A stretch of 64,000 nucleotides of DNA. It comes from an uncultured Aquimarina sp. Its GTDB lineage: Bacteria > Bacteroidota > Bacteroidia > Flavobacteriales > Flavobacteriaceae. The notes under the pieces are model-generated. The model ran no database searches. It saw nothing but the letters and a program-made list of their open reading frames with translations, and had not been told where the DNA came from. Positions within the stretch are counted from its first letter, which is position 1. Every line of letters begins with the position of its first letter. The translations under genes and the position numbers were made by a program. Positions 60,631-64,000 of this stretch are shown in pieces. The stretch covers positions 264,509 to 328,508 of the forward strand of contig NZ_CANMED010000008.1 in assembly GCF_947496855.1 (NCBI RefSeq). The letters run 5' to 3'.

Positions 60631-62030
60631 GCTATCAGTGTTTGAAGTTGAACCTTTGTTGGAAATAATTCAATAAAATGTGCAAAGAACAATTGCCTAG
60701 CTAATAAGCGCTTATAATCTGATGACCCTCTTACGTCACTAATGGGTGCAATTTCGGATTGTAAGATAGTTTCTGCTTCTTTTACGGTTTCTGAATCAAT
60801 TGTTTTTCCTATGAAAAAATTACTGGTATCGAATAAATATTTTGGAACCGGAGCAGTTCCTCCCATAGATACATGTGCTGCCTTTACTACATCATTTTCC
60901 AAAGTGATTCTTATAGCAGTATTTACACTTGCTATATCTAAATGTGTTCGTTTACTTACCTTTTCAAAATTATAGGAATCTCCATTCTCAAGAACATCAA
61001 AAGAAATACATTTCAAAATTTCTCCTTTTTGTAAATCATAGCTTTTATACCCTTTATAAAATTCATTGAAAGCTATTTGTCTTTCAGATCTTGTTTCAGA
61101 CTGAATGGTTAAGGTTGCATTAAGTGCTAAAAAGAAAATTGTCATATCTCCGATTGGAGAAGCATTGACAAAATTCCCTCCCAAAGTTCCCATATTTCGT
61201 ATAGGTTCGGAGGAAACTAGTTTCAAAAAAGATTTTAATTTAGGAAATAGTAATTGTAATTGTTCATTTTCTATTAACTCTGTAACTGTAGTATTAGCAC
61301 CTATCGTACAAGTTGAGTCTGTAAACTTAATTCCTGTCAAGGTTTTATGACCTGCAATTAAATGAACTTGTTCCTCAGCAAGTTGATCTGCATTATGCAC
61401 ATATAGATCTGTTCCACTAGCAACTATTTTTCCTTCGCTAGTCATAGATTTTGACTCTAGGTTTTTCAATTTTTGCGGTATAGTTTCAAAATAATCAGGA
61501 ATAAATTCCTCTTTGATCAACCAAGCCATGGTATCATTAGTATCTTTTTCTCGCAGTTTCTCTTCTATAAGCAATCCAGCTTTCTCGATCGATTTATAAC
61601 CGGTACATCTACAAATATTACCACTTATGGCATCATTGCAAGAATGCAGACTATCTTCACTTTTTTCTATAGCATATCCAGTCATAGAAACCACAAAACC
61701 CGGTGTACAAAACCCACATTGGGTAGCATAGTTGTCGGTCATGGCTTGTTGTACTGTATTCAATGCTTTAGATAAATTAATCCCTTCGATAGTTACTATA
61801 TGTTTTCCATTTGCATTTCCAAGGGGTGAAATACAGGACGTAATACTTTGATAAGAGACCTTATCATCATTTAGTTCTCCAACTAAAACTGTACAAGCAC
61901 CACAATCTCCTTCACGACAACCAATTTTTGTCCCTTTTAATTGCTTGTGTTCTCTTATAAAATCTAGAAGCGTTATTCCTGCATTAGCAGTTGTGCGAAT
62001 AATCTTATTATTTAAAATAAATTGAATCAT
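60627..62030 (-). CDS. xdhA: xanthine dehydrogenase small subunit (2Fe-2S and FAD domains)
   Basis: 467 residues. First 2Fe-2S cluster: GCREGDCGACTVLVGEL (with a fourth Cys after it); second: CGFCTPGFV and GNICRCTGY. The FAD domain has SEPIRNMGTLGGNFVNASPI and the C-terminal CO_deh_flav_C region. It passes electrons from the Mo centre to NAD+. It is the first gene of the purine catabolism operon; 51 bp separate it from the MORN lipoprotein gene upstream. Confidence 0.95.
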   Translation of the reverse strand: MIQFILNNKIIRTTANAGITLLDFIREHKQLKGTKIGCREGDCGACTVLVGELNDDKVSYQSITSCISPLGNANGKHIVTIEGINLSKALNTVQQAMTDNYATQCGFCTPGFVVSMTGYAIEKSEDSLHSCNDAISGNICRCTGYKSIEKAGLLIEEKLREKDTNDTMAWLIKEEFIPDYFETIPQKLKNLESKSMTSEGKIVASGTDLYVHNADQLAEEQVHLIAGHKTLTGIKFTDSTCTIGANTTVTELIENEQLQLLFPKLKSFLKLVSSEPIRNMGTLGGNFVNASPIGDMTIFFLALNATLTIQSETRSERQIAFNEFYKGYKSYDLQKGEILKCISFDVLENGDSYNFEKVSKRTHLDIASVNTAIRITLENDVVKAAHVSMGGTAPVPKYLFDTSNFFIGKTIDSETVKEAETILQSEIAPISDVRGSSDYKRLLARQLFFAHFIELFPTKVQLQTLIA

Positions 62031-62081
62031 ATGTAAAGGGCAAGGTACTAAAAAGTTATACTAAATTTTAAAAATCAAAAA

Positions 62082-62735
62082 TCAATTGTCAGCTTCATGA
62101 GTGCGAACTGCTTGTATCTTTTTTCCGTTTTCATAGGTTTCCGTTAGCAATAACATCCCTTTATCATTGTAGATTTTCCATGCTCCGTCTTCTCTACCTT
62201 CTATTTTTTCTCCAGTTTTATATATCTGACCGTTTTTATAAAAATCGGTCCATAAACCGTGTGGCTTGCCTTTTTGATAATTTTCCACAGAAGCTAATTC
62301 ACCAGAATCATAATAACTTTTCCATTCTCCTGTACTGCCTTCTGCATTATAATGTTTAATATACTTAAGGGTTCCATCATCCAAATAATGTTTCCAAGTT
62401 CCAATTTTGGCATTATTTAGATGTGCTCCATCCATATATAATTTTCCAGTTGGGTGAAAGACCTTCCAAGTACCTTCCAATTTTCCATCTTGGTAGTTTT
62501 CTATTTTTGACAGCTCTCCGTTTTTGAAATAACGAGTCCATTCTCCTGTCTTTTTCTCATCTTCATACTGCCCAGACACAAGTAATTCTCCGCTTTCATA
62601 ATAGTCCTTAAAGACTTTTATACTTTTTTCATAACTGACATTTATACTATTGCCACTTGACTGATCAGAGTTTTGCTTACAAGCGAAAAGCAAGCACACT
62701 ATGAGAAGAAGTAATATGCGTGGACTTTTTTCCAT
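62082..62735 (-). CDS. MORN-repeat (YwqK-like) lipoprotein
   Basis: 217 residues. Lipoprotein signal MEKSPRILLLLIVCLLFAC (Cys19). Then about seven MORN/YwqK-type units, e.g. YYESGELLVSGQYEDEKKTG, RYFKNGELSKIENYQDGKLEG and DFYKNGQIYKTGEKIEGRED. Despite the MORN_2 / YwqK antitoxin label such proteins often receive, no toxin gene is adjacent. Probably a surface or periplasmic binding protein. It lies upstream of xdhA on the same strand and may be read through. Confidence 0.8.
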   Translation of the reverse strand: MEKSPRILLLLIVCLLFACKQNSDQSSGNSINVSYEKSIKVFKDYYESGELLVSGQYEDEKKTGEWTRYFKNGELSKIENYQDGKLEGTWKVFHPTGKLYMDGAHLNNAKIGTWKHYLDDGTLKYIKHYNAEGSTGEWKSYYDSGELASVENYQKGKPHGLWTDFYKNGQIYKTGEKIEGREDGAWKIYNDKGMLLLTETYENGKKIQAVRTHEADN

Positions 62736-62779
62736 CTTTTGTAGTATTTTATTTAATGATAATGGTTTTCGTAGTGCCC

Positions 62780-63430
62780 TTATTTTACACTTTCGAATAT
62801 TGTGTAATCGACATTCTCGAACGAAGGTATTGTAAAGTCAATATTTTCGGTTATTGTATTTTTACCTCCGTTTGTAAACGCTATCACTTTTATTCCTGCT
62901 TTATTAGCAGCTATAATTCCTGAATTTGAATCTTCTATTACAATACAATTATCTGCCTTTTCATTTAGTTTTTGTAAAGTACTCAAGTAAATATATGGTT
63001 CTGGCTTTCCTTTTTTCTCAAATTCTGCAGATGATATTATTTCGAAATCCTTAATAATGTTCATTTTATTTAAGACTTTTGGAATTATTTTATAAGGTGA
63101 ATTTGTTGCTAGGCCTAACTTAAACCCTCTGGATTTAAGTTCTTTGATTGTATCTACTACCCCCGGAATTATACAATTTTCTAATTCGATCAATTCTATT
63201 ACTCGATCAATTACCATGGTTTCAACTTCTTCAATCTCTTTGTTTTTCCAAGGATTTCTTTCAAACCAAAACCTTGTAACCTCATTAGTAGTCATTTTCT
63301 GGGTTATCTGACATAATTCGTCTGTCATCTCTACCCCTAAAGATGTAAAAACTTCTGTCTCGGCTTTCTGCCAAAAAGGTTCAGAGTCTACAATTACTCC
63401 ATCCATATCAAAAATCACTGCATTTATCAA
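62780..63430 (-). CDS. HAD-superfamily sugar-phosphate phosphatase (beta-PGM-like subfamily)
   Basis: 216 residues. HAD motif I FDMDGVIVDSEPFWQKAE (two catalytic Asp), motif II LATNS (Ser/Thr), motif III KGKPEP (Lys) and motif IV VIEDSNSGI (acidic pair). The cap domain and the DSEPFWQ start resemble hexitol and 2-deoxyglucose-6-phosphate phosphatases (HxpB/YniC type) more than mutases. Substrate not readable. 44 bp upstream of the MORN lipoprotein gene. Confidence 0.88.
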   Translation of the reverse strand: MINAVIFDMDGVIVDSEPFWQKAETEVFTSLGVEMTDELCQITQKMTTNEVTRFWFERNPWKNKEIEEVETMVIDRVIELIELENCIIPGVVDTIKELKSRGFKLGLATNSPYKIIPKVLNKMNIIKDFEIISSAEFEKKGKPEPYIYLSTLQKLNEKADNCIVIEDSNSGIIAANKAGIKVIAFTNGGKNTITENIDFTIPSFENVDYTIFESVK

Positions 63431-63644
63431 TTTCTCTTTTAATTTTATTAATTATTTTTATTTTTTTATTGTACACAATATCAAATATATGAATCATAGC
63501 TAGGCAAACATAACCTAACCAATAGATTTATCTGCGCATTTTTATTTCTTATTGAATTATAAAAATTTAGAGTCACAGTAAAAGGAAATGATTTTTCTAC
63601 ATTATATTAAATTGATTTGATTTCATATATGATGCCGTAACTAA

Positions 63645-64000
63645 TCATTTTTTATTAATTGTAATTTCTTCTACATCTTCAATTTCATATTTACTATAAG
63701 ATCTTTCATCCCAACATTTGTTTTCTTTAAATTGGTCTGAAATACGTATTGATTTTGGAACATTCCTGAAGTTTTTTATACTAAAATCAAAATAAAAAAA
63801 GCAATCACAATCAGCCAATGGATAAGATTCTTCAATCTCATATTCAATGATATCGGTTTTTAGCGTATCTATTCTCAAAGTATCAATGTCGTGCGGCCTT
63901 TCTAACTCAATTAGTAAAGTATCATTTTTATTAATTATGCTCTTTAAATATCCACTTTCCCAAGAACAATTAACGATATAACCTAGTCTTACAAATAAAT
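63645..64000 (-). CDS. hypothetical protein, 5' end outside window
   Basis: The frame is open from the window edge to a stop at 63645, so at least 117 residues are present and the start lies beyond 64000. The visible part reads LGYIVNCSWESGYLKSIINK and LIELERPHDIDTLRIDTLKT, then ADCDCFFYFDFSIKNFR and YEIEDVEEITINKK. It resembles small secreted or lipoproteins of Bacteroidota with two or three cysteines, but no family is recognised. An internal TTG at 63878 is unlikely to be the real start. Confidence 0.55.
   Translation of the reverse strand, partial: LFVRLGYIVNCSWESGYLKSIINKNDTLLIELERPHDIDTLRIDTLKTDIIEYEIEESYPLADCDCFFYFDFSIKNFRNVPKSIRISDQFKENKCWDERSYSKYEIEDVEEITINKK

Noticed and set aside
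62082..62735. Toxin-antitoxin system suggested by the YwqK-like MORN repeats
   Set aside because: The protein is an exported lipoprotein and neither neighbour resembles a toxin.
1..64000. CRISPR array or insertion sequence
   Set aside because: No regularly spaced short repeats, Cas genes or transposase were found on either strand.

Overview
The window is a low-GC chromosomal segment of a Bacteroidota bacterium, most likely a marine member of the Flavobacteriaceae (an Aquimarina-like genome would fit, but I cannot fix the genus). Supporting signs are promoters of the Bacteroidota type (TTG and TAnnTTTG elements), almost no Shine-Dalgarno sites, many lipoproteins with a Cys shortly after a short signal, a carotenoid cluster of flavobacterial type, a GH16 polysaccharidase and a mitochondrial-type aconitase next to AcnB. 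No phage, insertion sequence or CRISPR array was recognised.

Layout. 1-3550: a TSP3/FKBP lipoprotein (cut by the window edge), an hslR-TPMT pair, a phosphoribosyltransferase, shikimate kinase, two identical tRNA-Lys genes and a tRNA-Leu. 3860-5690: a BlaI-type repressor, preceded by three evenly spaced dyad operators, and a M56-M23 fusion peptidase. 5675-6919: a decayed FecR gene facing an ECF sigma factor that seems to have lost part of region 2. 7029-10902: a CarH-like B12-binding MerR regulator with crtI, crtB and crtZ. 10907-14341: a TlpA thioredoxin, a lipoprotein made of five 111-residue repeats, and a Crp/Fnr regulator.

14569-25847 is the most interesting part: fourteen genes on one strand, nearly all concerned with NAD+, ADP-ribose or PRPP chemistry (NAMPT-like NadV, a phosphoesterase, two ADP-ribosylglycohydrolases, a 2OG-Fe(II) oxygenase, KptA, a SLOG/LOG protein, a macrodomain, DUF4291, NADAR, a nucleoside deoxyribosyltransferase-like protein, a divergent PRPP-synthetase-like kinase and the Nudix repressor NrtR). 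Three promoters (nadV, the prs-like gene, nrtR) share the same arrangement, a TAnnTTTG element fused to a GCGT-N7-ACGC dyad, which I read as the NrtR operator. The set could break NAD+ into nicotinamide and ADP-ribose derivatives and rebuild it, possibly by the ADPR-PP route described for phage NARP1.

25940-31304: the two aconitases. 31929-38418: a secreted basic protein, then an operon of three SurA/PpiC-like folding factors with a MoxR ATPase. 38509-40953: an OmpH/Skp chaperone and a two-gene unit in decay (a TPR lipoprotein with a frameshift and an upstream lipoprotein gene with three in-frame stops). 41094-45804: guaB, a PAP2 phosphatase, a DinB protein, small secreted proteins and an intergenic 157-bp element with 11-bp terminal inverted repeats. 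46025-52515: a GH16 enzyme with a LacI-type palindrome upstream, a yeast-type cytosine deaminase, DUF5995, a PagL-like deacylase, a hydrolase/ECF-sigma/membrane-protein overlapping operon, and a cold-shock protein. 52908-64000: a MORN protein, a purine catabolism operon (xdhA, xdhB, membrane protein, xdhC, guaD and a PLP enzyme), a MORN lipoprotein, a HAD phosphatase and a gene cut by the window edge.
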